Of a stretch of 64,000 bases of DNA, positions 1 to 10,359 are shown in pieces. The DNA is from Prosapia bicincta. Lineage: Eukaryota > Arthropoda > Insecta > Hemiptera > Cercopidae. Within the stretch, counting starts at the first letter, position 1. Each line of letters opens with the position of its first letter. Both the position numbers and the translations under genes were made by a program. The stretch is taken from assembly GCA_036971475.1 (NCBI GenBank), contig JBAIZL010000005.1, positions 168,387,886-168,451,885 of the forward strand, written 5' to 3'. Below the pieces are notes generated by a model. That model was not told the DNA's origin. It worked only from the letters and a program-made list of their open reading frames with translations, and made no database searches.

Positions 1-287
1 ATATTTGTAGGAATAAAATGTTTACATTCATGAAAAAATTGTTATCAGGTGATCCATTAACTACGAGATGCCTGATTGCACTAATAAATGACATCAATAA
101 CCTCAATTTTCATCTCTTACTTAACACACTCGTGAAACTATATAAAAAATTATAACCTAATTATCATTTTTTTAAAAACATCTTTTAAATCTGACCAAAT
201 AATGTGAATTTGACTAAATAAAATACGTACTAGAATAAATTCCTGCTTATGCAGATTTTCCACTGTGCAGCTGGTAAAACAGCTTTA
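1..287. other. No gene recognised
   Basis: AT-rich sequence with no open frame or repeat that I can identify. It lies left of a gypsy-type 5' end and may be further element sequence cut by the window edge. Confidence 0.4.
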
Positions 288-483
288 GTTAAGTGTGTAG
301 CAAACTTTTGTACAAGACAGTCGTCTCCACTCCAACTGAATGTATATTAGTTGTGTTCGTATTTGTATTTGTTAAGCTAAATTATTGTACCAGTTTCAAA
401 ATTAAATTGTCTTTAATTATAAAGGTTTTTATAAAAATAAAATTTTTTTAAAAAACCTTTCAAGCTTAATAAAACGCGTAACT
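288..483 (+). repeat. Candidate 5' LTR of a Ty3/gypsy element
   Basis: The stretch starts AGTTA and ends TAACT, which are perfect inverse complements, and it ends exactly at a tRNA-type primer binding site. It contains polyadenylation-like AATAAA near its right end. The second LTR is not in the window, so the left boundary is a guess; about 196 bp would be short for this family and the LTR may begin earlier. Confidence 0.4.
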
Positions 484-499
484 GGCGCAGTCGGTAGGA
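483..499 (+). other. Primer binding site, tRNA-Ser type
   Basis: TGGCGCAGTCGGTAGGA is complementary to the 3' end of serine tRNA (CCA plus an acceptor strand reading CGACTGCG). It lies directly after the candidate LTR and about 420 bp before the gag start, as expected for minus-strand priming in insect gypsy-type elements such as the 17.6/297 group. It is not a tRNA gene, as there is no cloverleaf. Confidence 0.7.
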
Positions 500-917
500 C
501 CCCTCAAGGAAGTTGGCGAATATAAAGTCTGTCGGTTTTAACCGTTAATTGAGAAGAACAGTTGTAGGACATCTCGGGAAAATTAGTGAATATAATTTTT
601 CGATATTAATTGTTAACTGAGATGCTGCAACCACGATAAAATTGCAGAGTGCATATCTGTAACGATATCGGAAAAAGTAATTGAGTGCATATCTATTATG
701 AACACGAGAGAGCATCGTGACAGAAAAGAAGAACTTAAAGTGAAAGTGCTAACTGTTCAGTGTCAATACGTGTTATGTTCCCACTGTAAAAATTGAGCAA
801 AGTATTTTGGATTATACTGTAAGTAGATCCTAGAAAATATTATTAAGAAAAAGTGTTATACTTTTAATATATTGTTAATTTTAATTTTTATTATTTTTGA
901 AATAATAATATAAAATA

Positions 918-1338
918 ATGGCTACGCCCACATTAAAGAAAGAGTATCTAGACAGGATACCAGAGTATAATGGTGAACCCACGATGTTCCATAGATTTAT
1001 CTCTATTTGTGACAAAGTAGTTAATAAGTTTTATGTAGTTGAAAATCCAGAGGATTTTCAAAATGGGTATTTATTCTCATCTATACTGGCTAAATTAAAA
1101 GGCCAAACATTAGAGATAGTTGTAAATTCAAATTCCTGTAATTGGAAAGAAATAAAAAATGTTTTAGTAACTAGTTATTCAGATAAAAGAGATTGTTTCA
1201 CTTTACATTTAGAAATGGCAAGAGTTAAAACAAGAAACTAATGAATCACCATTTAAATTTTATGAAAGAATTCAAAAACTATTAAATTTAGAAATTTCAG
1301 GTTTTATTAACAAAGAGCCTCAAAAGCAAATTGCATAA
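918..1338 (+). pseudogene. Gypsy-type gag fragment, frameshifted and truncated
   Basis: An ATG opens 107 codons of the gag/capsid type seen in insect Ty3/gypsy elements, including IPEYNGEP, HRFI, FQNGYLFSSI and SYSDKRD. The frame breaks near 1218 (a +1 shift); the next frame continues the homology with QETNESPFKFYERIQ and runs to about 1338, where recognisable sequence ends. There is no pol. It follows the LTR-like stretch, the primer binding site and a 420-bp leader. This is a 5'-end relic and not functional. It is a separate, more 5'-complete piece than the gypsy at 29874-34762. Confidence 0.75.
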
Positions 1339-1735
1339 GATGTGTTAACTGAATATGTACAAAAATGTACTATCGAGTTTTACTCTCTGTATTTGGTTTT
1401 GCTTTGAGTAACTGAGTGGTTTCACTTTATGTTATAACTACACAGATCTAAATTAGTACACACTGTAGTAACTTCTTAATAATATATTGTTTATATTCAA
1501 TAGTAAGTTAGTGTTTGTTACTGAAATTGTTTTTTGAATCGCTAGTTACAAAAATAACCATTGTTATTTATATAGTCTATGGTTAAATTGGATTTTATAT
1601 ATCTGGTTTTGTGTATAAATTGATTCAAAAGTTAATAATTAAATTATTGGTATTGTATACAATTTAATATTAGGAATTTTAAATACATAAATTAAAAGTG
1701 TAATGCCATAGCCTTATAAATACAAGTTGACCACT
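1339..1735. other. No gene recognised
   Basis: AT-rich spacer between the gag relic and a pogo-type element. No coding potential or repeat structure is apparent. Confidence 0.5.
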
Positions 1736-2715
1736 GAGTGGAGTCCTGATAGTCCGAAATGAACGGGACCGAACCCATTTCGGATTGGGCAAAATTATTA
1801 TAAAAATAAATAAAATTATCAAATACAGCATACAAAACAGTATTAAAAAGCTACCGTTTATCCTAAAACGCTAAAAATATGGTACAATATAACTACGATA
1901 ATCAACACTTTAAGTATGAACATACTCAAATTTATACTTTTTATTGTTGGTGGTGGTCTTGGTAGCAAGATTCACCCCTAGCTAGAATGATTGTGCTCCT
2001 CAACTGTTCATATGTTTGGCAACTCCAACTAGTCGGAGGAATCACGTTAAGTAACAACTTTTTGTTTGCTAATGCTCTGCTTTTTGCAACAGCATTTAGA
2101 ATTTGTGTTATTTATTATACTGTTTTTTTATGTGAATTTAGTGAAATGACTTCAAAATGAAAACATACTTTGATTACACCACAAGACAAACCTAAAGTGT
2201 TAAAACAATTAGACAATGGTGAAAGTACATCAAAATTAACTGTTGAGTTTGAATGGTGAATTCTACATTCGCCAAGTAGAAGGAAAACGTGTCAAAAATT
2301 GAATAGTTTTGTATTTCTTCAACAAGTAATAAATTGTTTTGAAAGAACCGGACAACTTATCAGACGAGAGTGAAGGTAAAGGAGACGATAACAGTAATCA
2401 GAGGGTATCCTAATCGGACACTGCAACTATATTTGACGTAGCGCTACGTACGTAGAACAACTTTCCACCTAAACTGTTGGAGTTAGAATGAAAAAAGAGG
2501 TCATTCTCTTTGAAAAAAAACGTAACAAACTTTTATAAACCTATATAGTTTAGAACTATATAATAACATTGTTCTGGTTTGTTCAATACACTGTCTATCT
2601 TTGAAACTTACTGTATTTTGAGTACATAATACATCTATTCACTGTTTTCTTTCTTAGTTTTTTTTAATTCATAAAAATATCCTAATTTTGATTTCGGATT
2701 ATCAGGACTCCACTG
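1736..2715 (+). mobile_element. Deleted pogo/Tigger DNA transposon
   Basis: Terminal inverted repeats read GAGTGGAGTCCTGATAGTCC at the left and the complement of CAGTGGAGTCCTGATAATCC at the right; the right end abuts TA, the pogo target. Inside, the plus strand from about 2165 encodes a degraded helix-turn-helix start (ITPQDKPKVLKQLDNGESTS) and, near 2345, ERTGQLIRRE from the transposase C-terminal region. The DDE core is missing, so this is a non-autonomous deletion derivative of about 980 bp. Confidence 0.7.
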
Positions 2716-2723
2716 TATTACTA

Positions 2724-3436
2724 CTAGGGGGGTCCAAAAAATAAGTTTACCACGTGTGTGTCACCAAGCGTGAGTGACGAAGCATCTTTCTGAGAGCGGG
2801 AACTTTTAGTTTGGGAGTAGTGGTACCGATTCCCGCCCCACGCTTGACTGTACGCCGTTTGATCTTGAGTCACGGGCCATTCGACATGGAGACTCTACTG
2901 CGATCTGCCGCCAGTTGTGAAGTGCGGAATGTTATTCGTTTTTTGACTGCAAAAAGTGAATGTTTCATCACCAGTGACTATTCTTGAAAAGAGATCATCA
3001 CCTTCATCCGTAAAAGATTGCAAGAAAGATCCACACACTATCGACAGCTGAAGCTCTTCAGTGATGATGTTGTGAAGAGATGCGCGGCAAATTTCAATGT
3101 TTGGTGGAAGCTGATCCATAATTTCGTCAAGTGTCAATCGCTGGTCAGCATCAATAACGTCGTGCACCGCAGAAATAACTCCATCTTGGTAGCTGGGATT
3201 CCATCTCGCTGTTCATCATTAACATTTTCTCTTCCTTCCAAAAACAATTTTCGCCAACGTCAAACCATTTGTACAGTCATTACATGTTCACCATACACCT
3301 CACATAACTGACGATGAATTTCAACAGCAGATTCACTTTTTACACCCAAACTAAAAGTCCCCGCTCTCGGAAAGATGTTCCGTCACTCGCGCTTGGTGAC
3401 ACACACGTAGGAAACTAATTTTTTTGACCCTCCTCG
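2724..3436 (-). mobile_element. Internally deleted mariner element
   Basis: Long inverted termini (TAGGGGGGTCCAAAAAATAAG at the left, the complement of GAGGAGGGTCAAAAAAATTAG at the right) are flanked by TA on both sides (2722-2723 and 3437-3438). The subterminal homology extends about 90 bp inward, including the GTGTGTGTCACCAAGCG block. Length is 713 bp against about 1.3 kb for complete mariners. Confidence 0.8.
2895..3170 (-). pseudogene. Mariner transposase fragment
   Basis: The minus strand encodes the second helix-turn-helix of a mariner transposase (VIDADQRLTLDEIMDQLPP, then SLHNIITEELQLS). It is joined by an internal deletion to the region before the first catalytic aspartate (SFLQSF-DEGDD-SRIVTGDETF). 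The other catalytic acidic residues are absent, so it cannot encode an active enzyme. Confidence 0.75.
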
Positions 3437-3784
3437 TATTTTATATTCTTGTAAATTCTTTCTATAGTATGTTCCACACATAATTAATTTAATTTTTGGA
3501 TTATTTTTTAAATTATAATCACTGGAACTAACAATTTCATAGATTATATATAGGTTATGGTATACAGTAGTAGTTCCTATTTCAAGTAGTTTTAAATTAT
3601 GTGTTTATATCAAGGTATATGTTTTATGTGTGTAAAAAAACAAATTGTATTATAATTTATAATTATATAATTTGTACTCTATAAATTATATTATTAAATC
3701 ATATTTCAACAATATAATTCAGTAAAAATATAGTCTTAATGTTGTTGGTTTTATTTATTTATTTTTTTTGTATTACTCATTTTA
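3437..3784. other. No gene recognised
   Basis: Low-complexity AT-rich spacer between the mariner derivative and the 3785-3983 inverted repeat. Nothing supportable on either strand. Confidence 0.5.
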
Positions 3785-3823
3785 ATAAATAAATAACAAT
3801 AACCCTTGCTACAAATATTTAAA

Positions 3824-3872
3824 CACCCTTGATGTACAATTCGCCAACACAGTTAGCATCATCAGAAGGTTA
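3824..3872 (-). ncRNA. Type I hammerhead ribozyme-like motif, short stem III
   Basis: Read on the minus strand: CCTT (stem I), then CTGATGA (3865-3859), a stem II of GCTAA/TTGGC, then GAA, a short palindrome TTGTACAT as stem III, and C as the cleavage nucleotide followed by AAGG, which pairs with CCTT. This layout matches small hammerheads of Penelope-like elements that work as dimers. One defect: the base after GAA is T where A is expected, so the first stem III pair is lost. Confidence 0.6.
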
Positions 3873-3900
3873 CAAACATACGAACTATTAGTATGTTTGT

Positions 3901-3947
3901 AACCTTCTGATGCTAACTGTGTTGGTGAAATGTACATCAAGGCTGTT
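3901..3947 (+). ncRNA. Degenerate hammerhead-like motif in the mirror arm
   Basis: The plus-strand mate has GAAA and a perfect ATGTACAT stem III palindrome, then C and AAGG pairing with CCTT. Three bases are missing from the catalytic box (CTGATG runs straight into CTAAC), so the core CTGATGA is broken. Each arm of the inverted repeat therefore carries a different lesion. Confidence 0.5.
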
Positions 3948-4255
3948 TAAATATTTGTAGCAAGGGTTATTGTTATTTATTTATCATAATTACGCTACTG
4001 TGCTCTGTATAAAATTTCACTCATTTTAATGTGTAGAACACAAATATCAAGTTTTTCCAAAGAAAATACGGAAAGTTATTTTTTTTCACATTTTAAATGT
4101 TAGTCTGTGATGACATGTAGAGCAAACAAATCTTATAGAAGTTTTTAAATTTTTTTTGAGTTGTATATCTTGAGGTTTTTTATATATTACTACCTTTGGT
4201 ATCACAGCAGAAAAACCACTGAAAAAACTACTGATATTTTTCCGCAGACGTGTTT

Positions 4256-4348
4256 CTCACTCAAGTCAGTGCATTGTTCAATGCTGTGAGTCGAGGACAA
4301 GTCTTGTCTGTAACTCAAAGCATTAAACAATGCACTGACCTTGAGCGA
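4256..4348. repeat. Hairpin-forming palindrome
   Basis: Arms at about 4258-4285 and 4318-4348 pair (CAGTGCATTGTTCAATGCT against the complement of AGCATTAAACAATGCACTG). The loop itself folds through GACAAGTCTTGTC. The whole 93 nt can fold end to end. No protein-coding role is seen; it may be a small MITE remnant. Confidence 0.6.
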
Positions 4349-4494
4349 GGCGTATACTACAAAAAATGTAATTTATTGAAAAAAACCTCACAAGATGTTA
4401 ACACAAACATTGTAAGATGTACAACACAAAAACTGCCAAATCTAAAATATTTATTAATTTTCATTAATTTACATTATCTAATGTATAAACACTG

Positions 4495-5251
4495 GGTATT
4501 AATTTTCCGTGCCCACGTGTACGATTTTAGCAAAAACATTATACCGGCCTAAGCAGAGTGTCATCTAGGATATGAGAAAAATAACAAAAACTCTCGCTCA
4601 GGGAAATAAATACCATTTTATCAAATTAAAGTTAGGTAAAAGATTCGGTACGGTAGTCGGAAGTACTACGTTTGCGTATCAACAGCGCGCTGCACTACGT
4701 ATATGTATATTTAATATAGCTATAAAGTCTTCAGTTAGGATAGATTTGGTTGTTACTTTATAAATTACTATAAACCTATTTTAAAATATACTTGTAAAGT
4801 GTCCAGTCAGGATAGATATAGTTGTAATTTTATACATTAACTAATTAGACGTCTACTTCCACGAGTAATACTTTTTGCCAGGCAACGTCACGGGATCTTT
4901 ATTCTAGCCTTACATGTCTGCATTTGGTTAAACGTATGAAATTAAAACCAAATCTATCCTGACTGGATACTTCATAGATATACAAAATTAACTTTCCGTG
5001 GCAATAACAAACAATAATTACCAATATAGCTGCAGAACATGTTTTTGATTTGTTTTATAAGCATTGTAATGAGGGTGGGTAATGTGCATTTTTACCAACA
5101 CTATTTATCACCACATATGAAGGAATTACAATTTTCCAAAATTATTAATTTTTGGGTCGTGAGGGAGAGTTGTAATAATTTTTTTGTATCACTGATGACT
5201 TTCTGCGTCGGACGGTATAATTTTTTTGCTAAAATCGTACAAGTAAATACC
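4495..5251. mobile_element. Long-TIR non-autonomous DNA element (family B)
   Basis: Ends read GGTATT...AATACC, and about 100-bp inverted arms follow (GTACGATTTTAGCAAAAA near 4518, its complement near 5228). The interior carries three copies of the motif ACCAAATCTATCCTGACTGG in both orientations (about 4730, 4800, 4945), shared with the element at 10360-11154. No transposase is encoded. The long TIRs suggest a Mutator-like element, but I see no matching target duplication here. Confidence 0.6.
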
Positions 5252-5576
5252 ACATAGTTTTATTATATTAGGAAAATATTCATAATTTGAAATTTGTTTT
5301 AACTATTGGAAACTTGGATTAATTTTTTCATTTATTTCAAATATAGGTAATCCACCTATAACCTCAGTCAGTGTTAATACATATACACTGAATTCGTGAA
5401 CTTTATAACTGAATTACTATTATGATCTATCGGAAAGGATATTGTCATCTTACCTAGTTAATAATGATATAACACATACCTGTATATGTTATTACTACGC
5501 AAACTGAACATTGTTTTAAGTGTACGTTATTAGTGTTAAATATATAAACTTTAAGGTTAGCTCTAGGAGAGATTAA
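5252..5576. other. No gene recognised
   Basis: AT-rich spacer ending in TTAA (5573-5576), the left target duplication of the adjacent piggyBac. Confidence 0.5.
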
Positions 5577-8086
5577 CCCTAGAAAGCTAATGTGTAGTCT
5601 GCCAGACGACGGGTTTTTTGTCATTTCCTTCCCCCTCCCATATCAGTCGTCGCTGTACTTTCACATTCCGTATACCTTCAGTTGGCCTTGAAACAGGGAC
5701 GGAGAGCCAATTAATCATAGTTTTGTATGTTTCATCAGTGTGTTATAGTTCTCGCGTCGTCTCACAGACGAAACATTAGCTTTAACGGTAGTTTTAAATT
5801 GACGTTCTCGCAGTTCCATAGACCAAATATTTGCCTGACCGAGGTGTGTGTGAGTTTACACGACTTTCGTATTGTGTAAATACAAGTGTAAATATTGATT
5901 GTAAATAGTATATTGTTTAATAATAGTGTAAGAGTCAAATAGTGTATAGTGTGGTTAGGTTTTAGATTTTTTCATAATGGATAAAAATATCCTTTCAGAC
6001 GAGCAAATTTCAAATTTGCTAAATGGATATGAATATCTTAGTGAATATGAAGGTGGGGAAAGTGAAGGGGATGAATCGGATCATGTAGAGACTGAAATCG
6101 TTGAGGATATTGATGACTCTGATAAAGACCCAGATTTTATATTGGAACCAGAACCTGCAGTAAGCTCCAGTTCTGACGAAGATGAACATCCTACTGTCAG
6201 AAATAAACAACGTCGAACTGCTGATCCTTTGAGTAATACAATATCTTTTGGTCCTTCAACAGTTCTGCAAAACGTTGGTCTCTCTCAACCGTCAACCAAT
6301 AGAGCACAATCTACAAACATAGCATCAAGTAATGTTCACATTGTTGTTTGTGATAAAGAAATTTTGACAGGACAAGGTAAAAAAAGTAGCCACAAGTGGA
6401 CTTCAATACCACCACAACCGTCTAATAAACCTACACGTCATGCAGCTAGGGATATTGTATATTTTCGTCGAGGCCCAAAGGGATATGCCAAAAACCTTAC
6501 TAATCCTAAAGATATATTTTCATTGTATTTTACAGAAGAAATGAAAACAAAGATAATAGAGTGTACAAATAATTGTATGAGAGCCAAAAGTTCAAAATAT
6601 GCAGTAGAAAGGGCCACTACATCGCCACTGTGTAAAGAAGAATTTGATGCTTTTTTGGGGTTGCTAATGTTGACTGCAGCACAAAAGGATAACCATCTAC
6701 CTACAAAAGAACTGTTCAATTCACAGTTTTGTGGTGACAGATACAAAGCGACAATGAGCTGTGATAGGTTCGACTTTATATTGGACTGTTTGAGATTTGA
6801 CAACAGATCTACAAGAGACGAAAGAAAGAAAGAGGATCCCTTTGCGCCGATAAGAGAGGTTTGGAATATGTTTGTTTCCGGCTGTAAGGAGTCATACAAA
6901 CCAGGATCCTATCTTACGATTGATGAGCAGCTGGTGGCTTTTCGAGGAAGATGCAGCTTTCGTATGTACATGCCTAAAAAGCCAGCAAAGTATGGCATAA
7001 AAATCGTCATGATGTGCGACACTAAAACACATTACATGATTGATGCAATACCATATGTTGGGAAAAAAACAAACTCTGGAGGATTGCCACTAGCTCAATA
7101 CTTTGTAAAAGAGCTTACTAGAAGTGTTCCTTCTAGTACAAGTATGTCTTCGGTTCAAACCGAAACATAACTTTGGACAACTGGTTCACGTCAGTACCAC
7201 TAGCTACAGAACTTCTGAAGTCTGAGTACAAGCTCACAATTTTGGGAACAATACGCCGAGACAAACCAGAAATTCCACCTGAGATGTTGACCACAAAAGG
7301 TAGAGCTGTTGGTACATCAATGTTTTGTTTTGATGGTGCAAAAACATTAGTGTCATACAAAACCAATAAAAATCGAATTGTCTTGTTACTGTCAACTTGT
7401 CATGAAATGCCTAGGATTGATGAACACAGCAAGAAGCCCGATATGGTAGAATTCTACAACTCAACAAAGGGCGCTGTCGACTCACTAGACCAGATGTGTA
7501 ATAGTATGTCTTGTAGTCGTAAAACAAGAAGATGGCCACTTTGTATTTTCTTTGGTATTATAAACATTATATTGGTAAACACCTACGTAATATATGTGGA
7601 AAATAAATTAAATAAACGAGAAATGCCGGTGTCAAGACGTGAATTCACCAAAAAACTCCACATTGATCTAGTACAACCGTGGCTGCAACATCGACTTCGT
7701 ATCCCTAATCTTCAAAGACCGCTTCGCCAATCTATAGCAGATATTCTCAACATTAACATGCCAGCAGATCTTCCGGATTTTCCACAACAACAGGGTAGGA
7801 AAATTTGTTCCTATTGCCCCTCAAACAAGAGAAGAATGACGAGGTTCTTCTGCTGCCGCTGCTCCAGAGCAATGTGTGGAGAACACCAATCAAAGTGCTG
7901 TTACCAGTGCACTCAAAACATGTAGAGTGATAAAAAGACGTAATATATGTATTCACTTTCAAGTATGTAAGTAATAAAATAATTTTGTAACTTTTTTGAA
8001 GTTTTATCTCATTGGAAAGTACCCGTAGTCTGAGAGACTACTGATTAGCTTTAACGTCTGGTATACAACATATTAGCTTTCTAGGG
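5577..8086 (+). mobile_element. Near-complete piggyBac transposon
   Basis: The 2510-bp element begins CCCTAGAAAGCTAAT and ends with the exact complement ATTAGCTTTCTAGGG. TTAA lies on both sides (5573-5576 and 8087-8090), the diagnostic piggyBac duplication. A single transposase reading region fills the middle. Both termini and all recognisable domains are preserved, so the insertion is comparatively young. It lies inside or downstream of the carrier gene whose first exon starts at 8406. Confidence 0.95.
5977..7925 (+). pseudogene. piggyBac transposase with one frameshift
   Basis: The ATG at 5977 opens an acidic N-terminus, then the DDE_Tnp_1_7 core. The first catalytic Asp is residue 316 (LTIDEQL). 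The frame fails at about 7130-7152, where a palindromic ACTAGAAG-TGTTC-CTTCTAGT tract replaces the expected short linker, and the stop follows at 7168-7170. Coding resumes in another frame at about 7152 (NRNITLDNWFTS) and carries the remaining catalytic aspartates (DNWF and VDSLDQM). It ends in a C-terminal cysteine-rich zinc finger (CSYCPSNKRR, CCRC, CYQC), the DNA/nuclear-targeting domain of the family. Full length would be about 650 aa, typical. Only this one lesion is evident. Confidence 0.9.
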
Positions 8087-8261
8087 TTAAAGTTGATTTT
8101 ACTGGCCAATCCTTATGTCTGCTTTTTAATACAGATATGTAATAAAACTTAAAACACTAAACAGAGTAGCCGCCGTATAGTGTGGTCATGCTTATTATTG
8201 TTATATTATAAATGTTTTAAAAAGACCTAACCTATTTAGTAAAATATAAAATTTGTTTTAC

Positions 8262-8406
8262 CTGCAAATCTAATCTTTATTAAATCCAAAGGATGGAGAA
8301 GAAGTGTTGATGTAACACCACCAGTAACGCCAGCCACTAAATGTTCGTATTTTACATGTTTAAATAAAGAAAACCTTGAGTTTGAAGGTGCACTATTTGG
8401 TTGCAT
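8262..8406 (-). CDS. First coding exon of a mitochondrial carrier, SLC25A32-like
   Basis: On the minus strand an ATG (8406-8404) opens 48 codons followed by a GT donor (AGATTTGCAG|GTAAAAC). The peptide contains [12 protein letters not shown] and [10 protein letters not shown], the latter matching the Px[DE]xx[KR]x[KR] signature that closes the first repeat of mitochondrial solute carriers. The wording is closest to my memory of SLC25A32, the inner-membrane folate/FAD carrier. The exon is 145 nt and ends in phase 1. The remaining exons should lie at lower coordinates, but I could not find them; the piggyBac and other elements at 1-8086 are then probably intronic. The carrier family is near certain; the exact orthologue is less so. 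Confidence 0.8.
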
Positions 8407-10095
8407 CTTTGACTACTGTCGGAAGTTAGAATAAAACTAATAAACAAAAGCTTAAATGATATTTAAAATATATTATTGACCTAGTACTCAACATATATAA
8501 TAGACTAATTTTATATTAAACGAAAGGTTTTTCATAAATAACTTAAAATTCGTTCCCATTTCAAAGTCCATTTCTGATTACGAACTTATTGCATCACTTT
8601 CCACTCACTTCTGAGAAACAGCCTAGACCAAAGATTGAATACTATAAATTGGACTAACATTCAACAACCAATTTGGTTATGGGATTTTTGAATCTATGCG
8701 TAGAGAGCAAATTGTATTTTAGAGATACAGTAGATAGATATGTTATATTCTATAATAAAAATTCTAACTATGTTAAAGGTAATAGGAAATTATTACAGGC
8801 ACTTATATTATTTGTAGATTGAAATTTAGTGGATTAATTTGCTCCAAAGTTCCAGTTTAATGTCGAATAGTAATTCACTATTGTTGTTCAATGGAATTCA
8901 TTAACATATCTTTTTATTACAACCACGGAGGTGTATATAACTTTCTTGATTACAAATAAAAAAACTGTGTTAAACATCTGCTTATAAATGAAATCCTCCT
9001 TCATTCATTATTCAAAACAAACATAACGGCCAAATTTCTAAAATGAATAAGACGAGGCTGTGCTGAGTATTGTATTCGATCAGCTTGTGATCCTTAAAAA
9101 TGGTTTCAAGCAATTTTATGAATGTAAGTAGTTATTTTTAGAAACAAAATCAATTTTAATTCCTTTTATATCTCACACTCTTCTGATAAATATCTTGTAA
9201 AATATTTCAATCGGTAATATCCAATCAAGTTCAAATACATTTTTTTAAAAACAAATAGTGGATGAATATTGATGTTAATACAGTTTTTCGAATATTTATT
9301 CCAACACTAAATTATACAAATTTGGAGGGTTTAGGTCGGATTCGAAGTGAGTATCTTTATGTTTGAAGTGTACCGCTTTGGGACTGAGCCAACTTTCCCA
9401 TAGCTAAGAGTGTACTATTTAGAAACGTATATGAATTTTTGTTTGAGCCCATCCAATTGTCATCGAAACCTCCGTTGCACAACCATAAATTGTTGTCACT
9501 ATTGCCACACAGTGTCATAAATAATGCTCAAGGATTAAAAACGAATGAAAGGAATAAAACAAACATATTAACTAGATTAACGGTATGGAACCACTAACAG
9601 ACAATCCGAAAGGAAAGCGGAAAGAATTACAACACAATGCAAGCAACAAAAAGAAAGGAAGCTTATAAACAGTAACAAACAGAAATAATAGTCCAACATC
9701 ATACATAAAAAGGAAAATTGCAAAGAAATTCACTTTAAAATTTGTCACTTATTGTTGTTATTCTGGCATTTGTATATACATAATCATAATAATTGTAAAT
9801 ATAAAATTTAAAAAAAAATAGAATAAAATTTGTCTTTGTTGATTTAAGTAGGAATAGGAATTGACCTTAAAAAAATGGCATTACTTGTTTAAATGGAAGT
9901 AGAGTTAGAAATGTTATAATGCTTCGAATTATAGAAAACTAACTCTATCAATCTATGTGCTGGTTCCTTACTTTTTTATCTGTTGTAAAATAAAAGTTTA
10001 AACACAATCTATGTCTTAATATTATCATTGATATATTGTGGAAACGGAATAAGTGTGGTGGAGAATAACCTCAAAACTATAAGATTCTGTCAACA
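8407..10095. promoter_or_regulatory. Shared upstream region of two divergent genes
   Basis: 1.7 kb separates the start codons of the carrier (minus) and AATF (plus). It holds both 5' UTRs and presumably a bidirectional promoter. I see no clear TATA box or named element and no transposon. Function is inferred from position only. Confidence 0.5.
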
Positions 10096-10180
10096 ATGGA
10101 CGTAAAAAAAAGAGTGATTGAATTAACAACGCAGATGTCTGAAATTAACTATGATTCAGAAGAGGACCATGTCATTAATG
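10096..10180 (+). CDS. AATF: AATF exon 1 (start)
   Basis: CAACAATGG is a good invertebrate start context. It encodes 28 codons (MDVKKRVIELTTQMSEINYD, then SEEDHVIN) and ends AATG|GTAGTA in phase 1. The single leftover G joins AA of exon 2 to give Glu. This exon is less conserved than the rest, so it rests on the start context, donor and phase fit. Confidence 0.7.
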
Positions 10181-10359
10181 GTAGTATTTATATGTAATCT
10201 TGACATTGATTAACAATTTTCATACAAACATAACCTTATTTTTGAACACTCATATTCAATAAATTGAAATTATCGTACTATGTTTCACCATCATGCTATA
10301 TAAATAAATTAAAAAATATATACAATGTATCTGTTAGATTACGTTTGGTTATAAAATAA

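Larger units (their letters stand above)
3785..3983. repeat. Inverted repeat, about 95-bp arms, 9-bp spacer
   Basis: The left arm (3785-3881) and right arm (3891-3983) are almost exact inverse complements around the spacer gaactatta. Each arm contains a hammerhead-like block (CTGATG...GTGTTGG...GAA...TGTACATCAAGG). The arrangement looks like two copies of a Penelope-type terminal segment placed head to head. Transcription through it would form a long hairpin. Confidence 0.85.

Noticed and set aside
483..499. tRNA-like sequence
   Set aside because: It is complementary to a tRNA 3' end only; no cloverleaf, so it is called a primer binding site.
4250..5257. Open frames of 63-100 codons in the hairpin and the long-TIR element
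   Set aside because: They run across inverted repeats and have no protein similarity I can recognise.
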